Origin: Punica granatum | Taxonomy: Eukaryota; Streptophyta; Magnoliopsida; Myrtales; Lythraceae | Assembly: GCF_007655135.1 (NCBI RefSeq) | Contig: NC_045131.1 | Span: 29,496,001 to 29,560,000 of the forward strand | Direction of reading: 5' to 3' | DNA: 64,000 nt | Shown here: one piece after another, positions 38,480-51,900 of the stretch | How positions within the stretch are numbered: position 1 is the first letter of the stretch | How the letters are laid out: the number at the start of each line of letters is the position of its first letter | Position numbers and translations under genes: made by a program | The notes under the pieces: generated by a model | Database searches by the model: none | What the model was told of the DNA's origin: nothing | The model's input: only the letters and a program-made list of their open reading frames with translations

Positions 38480-38699
38480 GCCTCAAGAGATTCTTCTTCT
38501 ACTTCTTCTTCTTCTTCTTTCTTCTGTTCACTTTTTCAAACTCCAAAGTGGGAAGTAACAGCCAAAACAGAGGACTAACTTCCGAGGGTACACACAAACA
38601 TGGTGAAGAAACGTGGGCTACAGAGACTAGCTAAGGACACGGACATTGATCTCTTGTAATTTGGGAAATTGGATTAGTGGGATGTCTTGTCTTAAGAAC

Positions 38700-38760
38700 A
38701 TATACACAGAGAGAGGAAGAAAGAGACAGAGACAGAGACAGAGAGAGGAGACAAAGAATT
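38700..38760 (-). promoter_or_regulatory. Pyrimidine-rich patch upstream of the SPARK-type gene
   Basis: On the coding strand this is a CT-rich stretch (TCTCTGTCTCTGTCTC type) about 220-280 bp before the start codon, resembling a plant Y-patch core promoter feature. A further purine/pyrimidine-skewed tract (CTT repeats on the plus strand) lies at 38490-38522 in the probable 5' UTR. No clear TATA box was seen. Confidence 0.35.
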
Positions 38761-38994
38761 CATAGGAAAGAAGGAAAAAGCATGGTTGTGGGGATGGGGA
38801 GGAGCAAGCCATGGGATGCTTAAGCCTTGTGGGGACACAGAGAATTATAACTTATCATGTCATTTACACAAATAAGTAACATAACTACACTTTAATTGAC
38901 AGACTAGCGACTAGAATCTCCGTAACGGCGCGACTGAACTCGCTTTAGAAATAACTCGGTCCCACATTACACGGGCTAGATGCTATGTGGGAAA

Positions 38995-39379
38995 CACCCA
39001 CAGATGAAAGCTGGACTAGCACCGAATCAAAAAGGATGGACTGGTGTAAGTCGAACCGATTTGACTCAAATTTACATGTGCGAGCCACAGCGGCGTAAAA
39101 GCTGTGACATTGAGATATCAAAACCGGAACGGAAACAAACTGGGTTGAAAAACTTTATCGCAATAAGATGCGCCAATACAGAAATACACCCACAGATGAA
39201 AGCTGGACTAGCACCAAATCAAAAAGGATGGACTGGTGTAAGTCGAACCGACTTGACTCAAATTTACATGCGCGAGCCACAGCGGCGTAAAAGCTGTGAC
39301 ATTGAGATATCAAAACCGGAACGGAAACAAACTGGGTTGAAAAACTTTATCGCAATTACGATGCGCCAATACAGAAATG
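38995..39379. repeat. Near-perfect 192-bp tandem duplication
   Basis: Unit 1 (38995-39186) and unit 2 (39187-39379) both begin 'cacccacagatgaaagctgg' and end 'gatgcgccaatacagaaat'. Only a handful of substitutions and a small indel separate them, so the duplication is recent. A 193-codon open frame runs through both units because 192 is divisible by 3. It lacks family similarity and is not called as a gene. The array lies 0.5 kb upstream of the SPARK-type gene. Confidence 0.9.
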
Positions 39380-42300
39380 GTATGTCAAACGGGACCGAAC
39401 CGATTACTTTGAATCATGCCTGCGCAAAGCTGGATGTTAGTGGAACGCTTAATAATTATCCGTGGGGCACAAGGGACAGCAGCATTAGCAATATAGATGT
39501 CCCCTTCTTCCATCTTTCAAAATTGGGCAAAAAGAACCCACAGAAAGCAAGAGACAATTAAAATGATTCGGATTAATAATAATCTAAATTATTCTTTATT
39601 ATTATTATTATTATTATATAACAATAGTGTCTGGCTTTTGTCCAAATAATTTTCATCTCTTATCTAAACACTTAGCAATAGATAAGTAACATGGTGCAGG
39701 TGGCCCGCTAGAGACTGTATAGCTTCACGGGAGACCCGACCTTGGATTTTTACCAATGGAATGTGTCGTTCAACTATCAGGCAAATCCTTTCATGTTAGT
39801 TAAATTATTCTAATTAGCTAATAATTATTATTATTTAATATTAATTATAATTGCATTCAGAGCCATTATTTTGCCTTTTCTTTTTGCACTCTCGTCTCCT
39901 CGGTGAAAAAGCAAGCGGGCGTGACTCAACTCGTGAGTGAAATGCCAAAAGTTCACTTATCAAAAAAATAAAAAACAACAACAAGAGATGCCAAAAGTTC
40001 TAGGGATCCTGTCCACTATTCACACGTGTGGTGAGCGTGCGAAATGTTTTTTTCCTTTTTTTTTTCTTTTTAATTTTTCTAAGGGCTGCACCATTCTATT
40101 TTCACACCTTTAATGACTAATCCACTCCAATTTTAAGTGATTAGCCAATAACACCCTCAAATTAATACTTGCTTTTGGTTTTCGAGTTGGATAATGATCC
40201 AACTCAATTTTATTTTATGTAATGATGGTAAGTGTAGACAAATATATTAATGTGCGAGGATATATGTATGTATGAATGTACGTGAACGTAGATGAAAATT
40301 TATTATTAAAAAATTAATATGTATACATAAATGTGAAAGTATATAGAGAATTTATTTATAAAAAATTGATTATAAAAATGGTTAGAAAAAGTATATTTAT
40401 TAAATTAGAGAAAAAGATTAAAAAAAAAAGCAATGAATTAAGGGAAAAATAAAAGTTTAGTTTAGTTGAGTAAGATTATTATTTAGAAAATAAACAAAAG
40501 CCATTAATTTTCTATTTTTCTTTCTTCCCATCTCCGTTTCCTTTTCCTACTTATAATAATTTTTCTAAGGGAAAAAAATCTAATGTTTAATTTTCTTTTA
40601 TCAGAAAAGATGGAATATTGTTTTTAAAAAGATGCTAAATTATGAAAATGATTAATACCTTTTACTCTGTTCAATATTAATCGATCTTTTTATATTACCT
40701 TCCTCATGTTTATACAATTCTAATGTTCATTCGATCTCTGAAAAGAAAAAAAAAATGCTAGTCCTTAAATTTCAAGGAAGAAATCCCAATTAGTGGTTGT
40801 CAATAACTGAATTTTCTTCTTCTTTTTTTTTTCTTTTTTCAATTTTCGCCTTAGTCTGTAGAATCAAGTCTTCCTAGTTCCTATGGAAAGAAATTTTTGA
40901 AACCGAATTTGTATATTTGAAAAAAATTAAAAATTTTGTGTGTGTTGAGTTTCTTTTCTTCCTCTGTTTTCTTCCTAAAGGATGATAATTATGAATTACC
41001 AAGAGGAGAATGGGCGCTAATTTTGGAGAGAAAGTAGGAAAGAAATAGAAATTAGGAAGAGAGAAGAAAGTAATTAAAATCCTTGAGTGAAGGATTATTT
41101 TGTGTAAACATTTGTAAATTGGAGTGTATTATTATTATTATTTTGATTGGATAGAGGAGAGGGCTCATAAGTTCTTTTGTATATTCCTCTAGTTCAGACT
41201 TCCATAAGCAATTGGACTATTATTTTGATGGTAATGAATGGAATTTGGTGGTCCAAAGCTTGAACTCTTGATTACATTTTATGATTTATAGTTGTTAAAT
41301 GATGAGGAATGCATAGTCTGCTGATTGTGGATTGAGTTCGAAGGAATCGCAGTTTCAGTGTAGATGGAGAGAGCTGTGATGAATGAGTTATGTCTTTTGC
41401 TTGCTTTCAGAATAGTTTTTAGCTTATGCAGTCCATTGTCTCAATTGAATCTGCAACGGTCCTCGTCATAATCTGCAACAGTCCATTATCTTTACGAGAT
41501 AAATATGATATGGTTCTAAGGGACTTGGATGTTAAATAGTTTCAGGGGCTAATGATCAACCCTGCTTTCCTTTCTTTCTATAATTTTTATGTAAGATTAT
41601 TTTAAGTATGATTAATTTTTAGTTTCATTGTAGGTTTTTTCATAATATTTTAAAAAATAATTTTAATATTTTTATTTAATAATTGAAATATTTTTATTAA
41701 ATGGTTATTCTTTGTTAATTATTTAATTAGAAATTAAATTATAATGTACGGTAATTTTTTATTGTAAGAGAATATGTTTTTATTAAGAAATTTTTTTATT
41801 AATTCTTTAGATAATTATGTTTATTAAATTATTAAAATAATTCATTTTATTAATAAGTACAATTTTCAGTAATTTAATTAAAATAATTAATTTTTAAAAA
41901 TTATTTACTTTTAAAAATGTTTATTTTTTATTAATTATAAAAATTTTCATTAAAGTTATCTATTTATCCTATAAAACTTTATTAGATTTAACATGAAGGG
42001 TATTTCTGTCTTTTCACCCTATTCATGTTATTTCCATTCCCTATTCAATCCAACCAAATATCAAAATTATAATTTTCGGTTTTGCTATTCCCTCCAACCA
42101 AACAAAAAAATTTTATCTGAATTTTTATTCTATTTCTTATCTATTATATTCCTCGTCTATTCTATTCTCTGTCTATTCTATTCCAGCGAACCAAACGTAC
42201 CTTAGGGTGTGGAAATAGCCTCAATCTTTTTTCAATGATTTAAAAAAAATAAAAAATGGTGGTAGTTGGTTGTTGGGAGCAATATAATTCAGGGGGATGG

Positions 42301-42456
42301 CCTCATTTAATATATATATATATATATATATATTTATTTATTTATTTATTTATTGCTTTTTTTTCTGGGCATTTATTGAGGTTTGCGTCCTTTGAGCTGT
42401 TTTTAGCTATTCCTCTTGCCTCTGGGTCTATCTGCATGAGAAATTATTGCGCCAAT
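39380..42456. other. AT-rich intergenic DNA, no gene seen
   Basis: Includes an (ATT)n run at 39597-39615, poly-T and poly-A tracts, and long AT-rich stretches (40200-41950). A TA/TTTA microsatellite lies at 42309-42352. Open frames are short and of biased composition. Confidence 0.6.

Positions 42457-42489
<33 letters not shown>
42457..42489. repeat. 33-base G homopolymer
   Basis: An uninterrupted run of 33 G in AT-rich surroundings, directly followed by ATCATTCC. It is the longest homopolymer in the window. Such a tract may form a quadruplex, and its length is uncertain in any assembly. Confidence 0.9.
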
Positions 42490-42490
<1 letters not shown>

Positions 42491-43339
42491 TCATTCCTAG
42501 TCCTTGATTTTTAACTTTGTTTTTCATTTTCGTCATAATTTTTATCAGTATTGTCCTCAGAGTTTTTTTTTTTTTTTTTTTGCTTATTTTAGTCATATCA
42601 TTCACTTTTCCATAAAAGAAATTAATTTCACATTTTAAAAAATTACTTTTCAAAATGAAGATATTTAGGGGTAAAATAGCAAGAAAAAGGAATAGGACAT
42701 ATATTACAAGGGTCTCATAAGCAACTATCATCGCCATTTTGGGATTGTAACAACGTCTAGGATCACTAATCACCTAAGATGGAGAGGGGTGGTGGCCACT
42801 GGCAAGATGCTTAGCCTTCAAAGATAGAGATCCGAGTGGCGTTCTGAGTTTAGGATATGGTCCATGACAATACACAATGCTGAAGTTCTCTCATATCCTC
42901 TTTCAATTCATGCTGATCGACTCTCGATTTTGCACGATTCCAGAGGCTTAGATACTGAGAGCTCAAGTTCCAATAGTTACTATTTGAGCGCCGAAGATGA
43001 ATCGGGCTAAGAGATTTGCCAGAGCTCGGTAGGAGAGAGTCCCTTGGGAAGCACCTATGAAAGTGGCGGTGGACGAAGCGGAAGTGAGAATATCGGCTTG
43101 AGTGACACAAACATGTAGTTGAGAAAACAACATAGTTGATGGGTCTACATAGACGAGAAATTGGGTCCATTTAAGTGATCATCATGGATTTGGGTTGGGC
43201 CTGGATCAATAAAAATTAGATTCCATTCCCCGATCTGCCCTTAAAGCTCCGACAACCTCTAAAGATTTATATGCCCAGATGATGTGGGATGGAGTTACAT
43301 CGCACGCTATCATATCTCGATATCACAAATCGTATACAA
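42490..43339. other. Intergenic, no gene seen
   Basis: AT-rich DNA, then from about 42775 a more GC-balanced 560-bp segment that leads into the plastid rRNA relic and might share its origin. I could not match it to a plastid gene. Confidence 0.45.
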
Positions 43340-43586
43340 AATCAAGATAAACTCTGAACATTAGATATGACCTCCAAATAATAGGGGTCAAGATCAATCA
43401 GTGAGGACAATGGAGTGTAAGCTTCATCATCGAAAGGGAAACAGTCCGTATCACCAACTAAGACCCCTAATAACCACTTAGCCATAAAGAAAATAAGGGT
43501 GTAGAGACAGGTAGAAGATTTGCATAGAAACAATCACCCTTAAAAGAGTGTAATAGCTCACTGGTTGGGGCGTTCTTGCGCAAAGT
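43340..43586 (+). pseudogene. Decayed plastid 23S rRNA fragment in nuclear DNA
   Basis: About 245 bp follow the plastid large-subunit rRNA in order: 'ctctgaacattagatatgacc', 'ggggtcaag', 'cagtgagga', 'gcttcatcatcgaaaggga', 'aaacagtccg.atcacca.ctaag.cccct', 'gggtg.agagacag', 'agaa.caatcaccctt.aaagagtg', 'taatagctcactgg', 'cttgcgc'. The last blocks are the universally conserved part of domain II. Many substitutions, mostly C-to-T or G-to-A type, and small indels show long residence in the nucleus. It is not a functional rRNA gene. Confidence 0.85.
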
Positions 43587-45498
43587 TAGCATGGAATAAA
43601 AGATTTTACTATATGATGTGGGAAAATCTTAAATAAAATTTACAATCTTCTAATTAAATGCCCGGAATTTCGAACTGATGTATCCACGACTTCCTGAAGC
43701 TCCTCATCCTCCCACCATCATTCCCCATGATTCTCAAGAGAAGGTCCTGCGAAGGGGGGCTCCGAAAGTGTGTCTCGCGTTGTCCCACCAATATTTAAGT
43801 TGGAACTCTGATGTGGCTTGTCAATGTACGAACATATAGATGTATCAAGTAGGGGAAGAAGGGATGGCAGAGAAGAGAAGATCCGCGTGTGAAAGAGATA
43901 TGAAGCTGTCTTCTATTCTATCGCTATGTATTGAAGTAATCTTTCTATAGAAATTAAAATGCTCCAATAAATTCCATTATACCCAAGAGAATAGGGTTCA
44001 ACGCAGAGGTGAGGGTCATTTCTCTCACTTTCATTTCCCTAAACTACCTATAGTACATATTATTTAATTAATAATGGTTATTGAACTAGATTTATAAATA
44101 AAATTTTGAAAAATAACTGCATTTCCTATTTTTTTTAAGTCCATTGTTTAGTTTCATTCGATCCCCATACTTTTAAAGTCTTTTCTAATTTAGATGCACA
44201 ACGTAAATTGGCATCCTCGGTACGCATCGGTCACCGTCTACTATTGATTTGGTAAATTTTCTTTTTATCTAAAATTACAGTGGGAGCAACCATTATCAAT
44301 TTTTCAATATGCATGCTCATATCATGAAGCCCACGAGGCCCCGACTAAATCAATTCGAGCCGGGTCAACCTACTAAAGAGTAAAGGTCTATGAACGTAAA
44401 TTTTCTCTATTTATAAGACTCAAATTAAAGACTTTATTTAAGGAAAATAAGTACCAAACTGTTAAAACAAATCCACATTGATGCAACCGTTATCAATTTT
44501 GCCTTATCCCAAAATCCCATTCTTTTTTTTTTTTTTTACATTTACCCTCCTTCAAATCCCCTCCCTTTTCTCTCTTTCCCTCCTATCCAGATAAAAGCCT
44601 CGTCCCAACAAAAAACCTCATCAAGATTCCAGAAAAACAACAGTTAAACAAATTTAAAAAAACACACACACACAAGGTAAAAAGGTCTTATAAGAAAAAA
44701 GGAAACCTTGATAAAAGTCAACTGCGTTTATAACTTCACCCTAGTAGCTTCTAGAAAGGACTTATTAGTTTCCGGCTGTAGAATTCATATTCATGTATCT
44801 TCCTTATCAATTATATATATCTTCCTTATCATGCATATCGAATCTTTTCAGTTCCCACCAAACAGGGCTAACTCCTGATTGAAAAGGAAGGTTCATGGAA
44901 AAAGCGAAATTAATGAAAATACTCTCATACAATGAAAATCAGATTTAGAAACTTTTAATTCCATAATATTAAGAATGAAAGTTCTTTTATTGGGTAAATA
45001 TTAAGAATAAAAGTTACTACACCAAATCCCACTTCTCATGTATTATTTTTACTTATTCACAATCTTTTTTTTTTTGAAACTTGTTCCCGATGATTAAGCT
45101 TCAGTGCCTGAAATAAACCAAAAAAAAAAAAAGGTTTTACAGAGCTCATACCAAAAGTATATCCGCGACCATGTCCTTGTACATTCAAGAATAAAATATT
45201 CCGCAACAGCATATGTCCATCCAATACTCAAATAGAAGTACTCGCTTTTTTTTTTTCCATCTATTAAAAGTACTTGCTTTAGCATAAGCAAAAATAGAGA
45301 TTTCTGGCAAAACTTTCATACCCCACAAACATCACTCCAAAATCCTACAATTAATCATAGATGTTCACCATTATGAATATGAATCAATTAATGAATAGAG
45401 AGAGAGAGAGAGAAAAAAAAAAAGGTATACACAACTGGTCACAATCTCTCAAATGCTCTAAACCGCCGAAAGGGACCTCATCATGTTCAGGTGGAAAT
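43587..45498. other. Intergenic, no gene seen
   Basis: AT-rich spacer with a reversed SINE-like copy around 44290-44460, poly-T runs and short A-rich tracts. The part next to 45498 should be the 3' UTR of the MGNCC gene. Confidence 0.5.
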
Positions 45499-45876
45499 CT
45501 AGTTCACCTCCGGAATGCTCGTCAGCCCGGGCCTCCAGTGATCATGCTGGTGAACGGTGTAGCGGCCGTTGCTCGCATTTATCAGACGGGAAAAAACCTG
45601 CTCCGAGCTCAAGTTCTGCACGTCGGCCTTCCCCAGCAGCTCCTCGAGCTCCTTCTTCGTGATCTTTATCTTCACCTCAGTAGTCGATGTTGAACCTCCA
45701 CCGCTCAATCCCGAGAAGGATCTTGAAGATGAAGAGGAAGAAGCCTTTAGATGGCTGAGAATCCGTTGCTTATCGAACGCTGGCTGCTCGTCCTCCTTCT
45801 CGGAGGCCATCGACGACTCCCATTCGTCGCCGGCCCAAACCATAGACGACGAACCCCGGCGGCAGCAATTTCCCAT
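45499..45876 (-). CDS. Small plant protein with MGNCC N-terminus (predicted myristoylated/palmitoylated), 125 aa
   Basis: Single-exon gene starting MGNCC and ending IPEVN with a TAG stop. Gly2 followed by Asn and two Cys is a classic dual N-myristoylation and S-acylation signal, so the protein is probably on the cytosolic face of the plasma membrane. A Ser-rich low-complexity linker (about residues 46-64) precedes the conserved block VKIKITKKELEELLGKAD (about 68-85), LSSEQVFSRLIN and the terminal WRPGLTSIPEVN. This arrangement is familiar from an uncharacterised plant family whose name I do not know; no enzymatic motif is visible. A TATA box sits 64-72 bp upstream of the ATG, and the reading frame is intact, so expression is plausible. 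Confidence 0.85.
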   Translation of the reverse strand: MGNCCRRGSSSMVWAGDEWESSMASEKEDEQPAFDKQRILSHLKASSSSSSRSFSGLSGGGSTSTTEVKIKITKKELEELLGKADVQNLSSEQVFSRLINASNGRYTVHQHDHWRPGLTSIPEVN

Positions 45877-45938
45877 TTATTATTATGATTGGTTTGTTAA
45901 GGTAGGAAAGAGAGATTTGAAGAGTGGAGAGCTTTGGG

Positions 45939-45949
45939 TTTATATATAG
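45939..45949 (-). promoter_or_regulatory. TATA box of the MGNCC gene
   Basis: CTATATATAAACC on the coding strand, about 64-72 bp before the start codon, leaves room for a leader of roughly 30-40 nt. About 1 kb upstream (46886-46893), CCACGTGG-like and ACGTG cores ('acccacgtggact', 'gccacgtacgg') are candidate G-box elements. Confidence 0.65.
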
Positions 45950-48900
45950 TCCTTTTGAAACCGGAGCTTGGGAACAAGTTCCCTGATTATTACTACTATT
46001 TTTTTTGGTGAATAGTTCTATGCATTAAAAAAAAAGGGAATAATTTTTTATTGTGAAAAATAATAAATAAATATATAGCTGGCTTTTCATTACTTAGTTT
46101 TCCAATAATATAATTTTCTACTATATCATACCGACATAATATCATACAAAATTACAAATATAGTACCGACATAATATGAGATTAAGATTGACAAGGAAAG
46201 AGTATAGAAAGAAAGGAGATCCGATACAATCACCATGACTCCCACATGACCTCAAGAGTTTGAGCAAATTCAATTTTCATTAGCGGAATTTTACAAATTC
46301 GAGTGTTTAATTGCCCATCTTCATTTTCAGCATTCCCCATTTAGTATTCGAAAACTCAACGAGTTCCAATTAATTCAAATTAGAATCGAGTCGACTCATC
46401 AAGTGTAGCTTTTCTAATTGTTAATCTCTTCATCAAAGGTCAAACTCAAAACCTTTATTGCATAAATGTCGAACTACTTGAACTAACAACATTATTATGG
46501 ATGCAACTTTTTTGACAGTGTACGCTAATATTCGAAAATTCAACAAATCTCAATTAAACCAGTTCAAAATACCCTAGCTCACATGTAACTTTTTTTTTAG
46601 AACTATTGATGCAACTTTTTTTTGTGTTATAAGGGCGGCAATAGAGATAAATAATCTCACTAAGTATTGAATCTAAAATCTTTTAATTATGAGGTAAGAA
46701 TGTGCACCATCCTCTTATATCATTTATATATGTAACTTTATAAACAGAAAAAAGAAATGCAAGAATGGATGATGAGAGGACGCGTGGAAGATATAGGTTG
46801 GATGCTCACCTGGCAATGTGGGATAACCTGGAGGGAGGGGTTGATTGTTGACCAAATTAGAGCCAGCATTTCCCGTGTGGGACCCACGTGGACTCCCGCC
46901 ACGTACGGAAGATGTCAAGGACAATTCATTAAGCACCGGCTCCCTTGCTTTGTTGGGTTAATTTTTCATTTATCTATTAATTCATGCAATGCATGCATGC
47001 TCTACTACACTTTTAATTAATCCCTTCATAATTTTTCTTGTACTTGCTACTCATTTTCTAATAATTCCAATGCGTCACACTTTTATTTCTCGATCGCATG
47101 AACTCAAAGGAATATACATTCAATTACAAGCTTGACGTCTAGCTATCTATCTACATGCGACGAGTTTATGGCAAGTTGTCATTCGAGTGTGTCATAATAT
47201 AATAAGAGAGCTTAAGGGCCTTTTACTTTAAAAAAAAATCTTTATATTTTCCCCTTTTCTACAAATATTTTTCTAAAAAAATTGAGAAATCATATTTATA
47301 AATTTAAAATTACAAATTTTCAAACTTATATTGATTATTTATCAATAATTGAAAATTTTCCAATTAAAGGGAGCTGAATTGATGTGATTAAAAAAGAAAA
47401 AAAAATTATTGATAAAAAAAATCTTCCAATTAAAAAGAAGAGAATTAGAAAATTATTAAAAGTAATTTTCTTATTTTTTTTAATTTGAAAAATTAGAAGA
47501 ATATTTTTTCCTAAAACCTCTTCATCGTTTTAAATAGGTAAACACATATTTTGCTGTTTTCTATTTTTTTAAAAAAATTCAAAATTTTCTCAAAATAAAC
47601 AAGATCTCATCTTTCACCTTTCTAAGAAATTTTGAAGAATTTTGAACTGTTAGTAGTAAAGATTGTGTTCGCAATGTCCAGTACATCCAATGCTAAAAGA
47701 ACATGATTATTAGCATAAACTGATTGATCTCATAAGACCAATCATATTACCAATTATTTTTCTGCCATGAAGAAGAACCCTAATAACTTTACCGAGAAAA
47801 GAAAGTTCAAATAATAATTTTACTTAAAAAACATACTTATTTTTTTATTAGAAGAGAGAAATCTCATTATTATTAAGGGTCCGTTATTAGAACATGACTA
47901 GAAGGCAACTCAAAGTTTTTTTATTATGAATCCAAACAAGACTTGAAGTTTCCATGTATGCAAATATGAGGGGTGTGAAATGGAGAAGACAAGTGGCATC
48001 TTTGCCTTTTTCCTTACATAAAATAAACATACATATATATATATATATATTACATATATCCTTCTTGCAGCAAAGCTTGCAAATTAATTAATATAACAAA
48101 AATGTACTGATATAAGTAAAAGTGTGAATCGAGGTATTTCAAAGAATCTTTCGCGAATCATTGACTTCTTCCTCTCCCTCCGTTCTTTTTTGATAAAGCC
48201 TCTCCCTCCATTCAGCCTTCCATGTGCACACCGTTTTCTCACTTAAAGTGGCCACATTCTTTCTATATCATATAATAATACTGACACTACTCGACTCCTT
48301 TGTATTTTATCCAATCTCGATTTTGATTCTCAATTAGAATTTGTCAAATTTATAAGAATTACAATTTATTTTTATGCTGAAATGTTTCTACAAATCTAAC
48401 CACTTTTTCTTTTTTTTGTGCATACATTGGTACTGTCTGATTAATCTAATTCGAGCCGAGTTGCCCACTAAATGGTAGACTTCTCCCAGCTTAGATTTTC
48501 TTCATTAGCTTCATCGGTGTTACCTACCGGCAGATAAATAAAAATGGAGTCGTACAATAAGATCAAACTAAAAAAAATAAGTGATTACAACACGATACTT
48601 TCGCATAAATAATAACTAGAGGGTACCCGAGTTGCACGCGAATGGCATATATCAAAATGAAAAAGTAAGTAGTGAAGACAAAATTTGAAAAAATAAATGT
48701 TATAGAAGATGGGATTGAAAGGTAGAGAGAGGAGATAATAAAATAAGAAGATATGAACCCATAGAGGAAAGATAGAGGAGAACAATATGAACTGGATAAA
48801 ATATTTTCTTTTAATTTTTCTATTTTACTTTGAATTATACAATATTTAGAATAAAAATAAAATGGTATTTTTGATTTTTCAATCATTTTACAAATGTGAA

Positions 48901-51900
48901 AATTATTACAAAATTCAACTATTACTTAAATAATAGTGATATGAGAAGTATGAGATAAGGAAAATAAAATATGTATTTGTAATTTTTTTATTTATAAAAG
49001 AAGTTTATGTACTCAGTATAATAAAATAAAATTTTTAATAATTAATAAAAAATATATGAGCATTCTTATTATCAGATTCAAACTTAGAACCTCAAATTAC
49101 TATGCAAAGTCGCGCTCTACCGCAATGCACCACCATTCTCTGGAAGTATTTGTAATTTGTTTGCTTCTCTAAGCTTCCAGTGTCTTCCAATTAATTAATT
49201 GAATTTAATAAAGAAGATATTTTTGATTTTTTTAATGATGGTGTTGCTAGCTCAATATCATTCTTACACGTAATCACTTACCCGTTTCCATGTACCTCGT
49301 TTACGTGCGCTTTTCCACCGCGTGTGATTGCATGACCCGTAACCCCGTTCAAGCAACTATGCACATACATATAATAGTGCATAGTCACTTACCCGTGCGT
49401 ATTGTATTTATCGAGTAATTAAGTTTAGTAATATCTAGTATAGGACTTGATCAATCTTTTTTTTTTCAATCAATTGTCCTTTAATAACAAAAATGAGTAC
49501 ATAATAAAATGTTTAAGAGAAGATTATAAGAACATAGAAAACACAGCAGATCACCGAGATCGCTGCAAAGAAAAAAATAATGTGACAAAGAAAAAATAAT
49601 GAGCACAAATATAATTATAGAATCCTTCCAATTATTGTATGTCTGGTTCCGATCTCTTAAAGCTAAACTATATATGGCCCCAGACAATGTCGAAAAGTAG
49701 AGCTAATTGCAAACCATATAAAGCTGCTACTAGGCGAAAATAAAGGAGCAGAGTCAAGAGGGGTTTTAAACTGGTACTCGACTCAGGAACTCTTCACAAG
49801 TCAGAACTCTAGACCTAATCAATCAAATCAATTCCTAAACAAACCCAATCCCTAGCTAGTCAAACCAAGCAACCAGACTTTTTTGATCGGTTCAAATCAG
49901 CTATTATCAACCAAGATAATCGAATCAAATTGGTTAGAGTACCTGATCAGTTCAAACCACCAACTAACATAGGGGAGCCAAGACCTGCAGAAATTTGACA
50001 AATAGGCAAGTCACAAAAGGTCGAACTTTGCAAGTGGCAGTTCAATTGATCAAAAACTAGAGTTACAACATTTTAACGTGGAGGGCGAGGATGCTAGCTC
50101 ACCCGCATGTGAACATTTACTCTCTCAAAATACAGCACTATATATGAGGGGCGCTTCGAGATGACTAGGGGGTGTGAAATTATCTTATCGATAATGCTTT
50201 ACATATAATGTAAATTACAAGACATGGCATTGAGCTTGATGGTGGGACTCGACCTACTCTTGTGTAGGGCGTCGTAGTTCTATGAAAAATTCCACACTTA
50301 ATTAATCTTTAATTAATAAAGCAATTAATGGAAGAAGAGGACAAGATATATGAAAAGCTTGATTATTTGAATTGAATTAGTCCAAATTCTTTGGACTTTA
50401 AAATATTAAAGTATATACCAACAAAAAAAACACTTATAATTGTTGCAAAGAAGAATTCGAGTTTGCGTTTCTTTTACATCATGTGCAACTGCAAGGATTA
50501 GATTTTGCTACCCTAACATTTTAATTTTCATAATATTCCAAACCATATCCTGAAATTAATCGCTTACTCTGAGATTAATTATTGGTGTAAAAGTTGGGTA
50601 TGACCAATTCGTTCAGTCGCTATATGACACTTATGGGGAGTCGTCGGACCCCTTCAAGGCATCAATTCACCCAGTCAATGCCGTCCTACGTGATTCTTGA
50701 GAATTTCCCCTCTCTTGAAAATGACATCTCGGCCTCGTGTCGATTCTTCTAATGAAGGACAAGTTCTCCGGATAAGCTTCAAAGAAAATCTAGTCCGTAC
50801 TATCCAAGTGTCATATCTTTTTATTTACATATATATGTGCGTATATATAAATGTTGCACGATAGTACTATGTTGTCAAACCGACTTATTAGTGTTTTTTT
50901 CCCCTGGAAAATCAACTTATTAGTTCCTACGTTACGAGTAGTTCCATTTTGTTAAAACGCATCCGAATAATTGAAAAATCGAAAACCAAATTGAGACCAA
51001 TAAAAAAAATAGAATATTTGAGAATATGATTTGATTACGTTGCAAATTTTTATGAAATTTTCTATATGGTTTGGTTTCGGTCTTTAAAGTTAAAAATCGA
51101 AAAGATCGAACCAAACCGTATATGTGTATATATTAGGGCTGTAAATGGTTGGGTCGGCTTGGGTTTTGCAATTTCGGGTCGGTTGCCCGAATTTTCAGGG
51201 CAGCATGGGTCCACTACTCATCGCAATAAGAATCAACTTCAAATATAAATTCAAAATGAGACAAATTATAATTAAAGTATAATTATAATATTTACAAACC
51301 TATATACTTTTTAAAATAAATTAAACTTGGTTCGGATCGAGTCTTATCAGATTTCTTGTTCGACTTCTAAGAACCGACCCGAGAAACAAATTAAGGTAGA
51401 AAGCCCGCCCAAATTTGAAATAAGGTATTTGGTTTTCGGGTTTTATGGGTTCGGTTTATGCTGGGTTGTTTTATGGACTTTTATGTTATATTTGGTAACG
51501 AAGTTTAATTTTACTTAATTAACTTAATTTAACTTTTCTCCTAATTCAACAACGCAATCATTACTTTTTTATATATTTTTTTTCAAATTATCTCTCATAC
51601 TTTTTTCTTATTTATTATTACAATTAATTTTTCAATACTAATTTCTCGCAACTATTCAATACTTTTAATCAATTCCAACATTTTTTTCTTCAATTCAGCA
51701 GCACAATCATACCCTGTTTATCTTCTTTTTCAAATTTTCTCACATATTTTTCCTAATTACTTTTGTCTTCATCTCCTCAAATCAAACTTAATCAAATTAA
51801 ATCAAACTTAACTTCGTTACCAAACGCTATATTAAGATAAATGAGGTTTAGGTTCCAAATTATTTTGTTGATGATACTCGTTGTTAGTGATGCTTCATGT

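Noticed and set aside
38980..39561. 193-codon open frame on the plus strand
   Set aside because: It is built from the 192-bp tandem duplication, has no recognisable domain and is not needed to explain the sequence.
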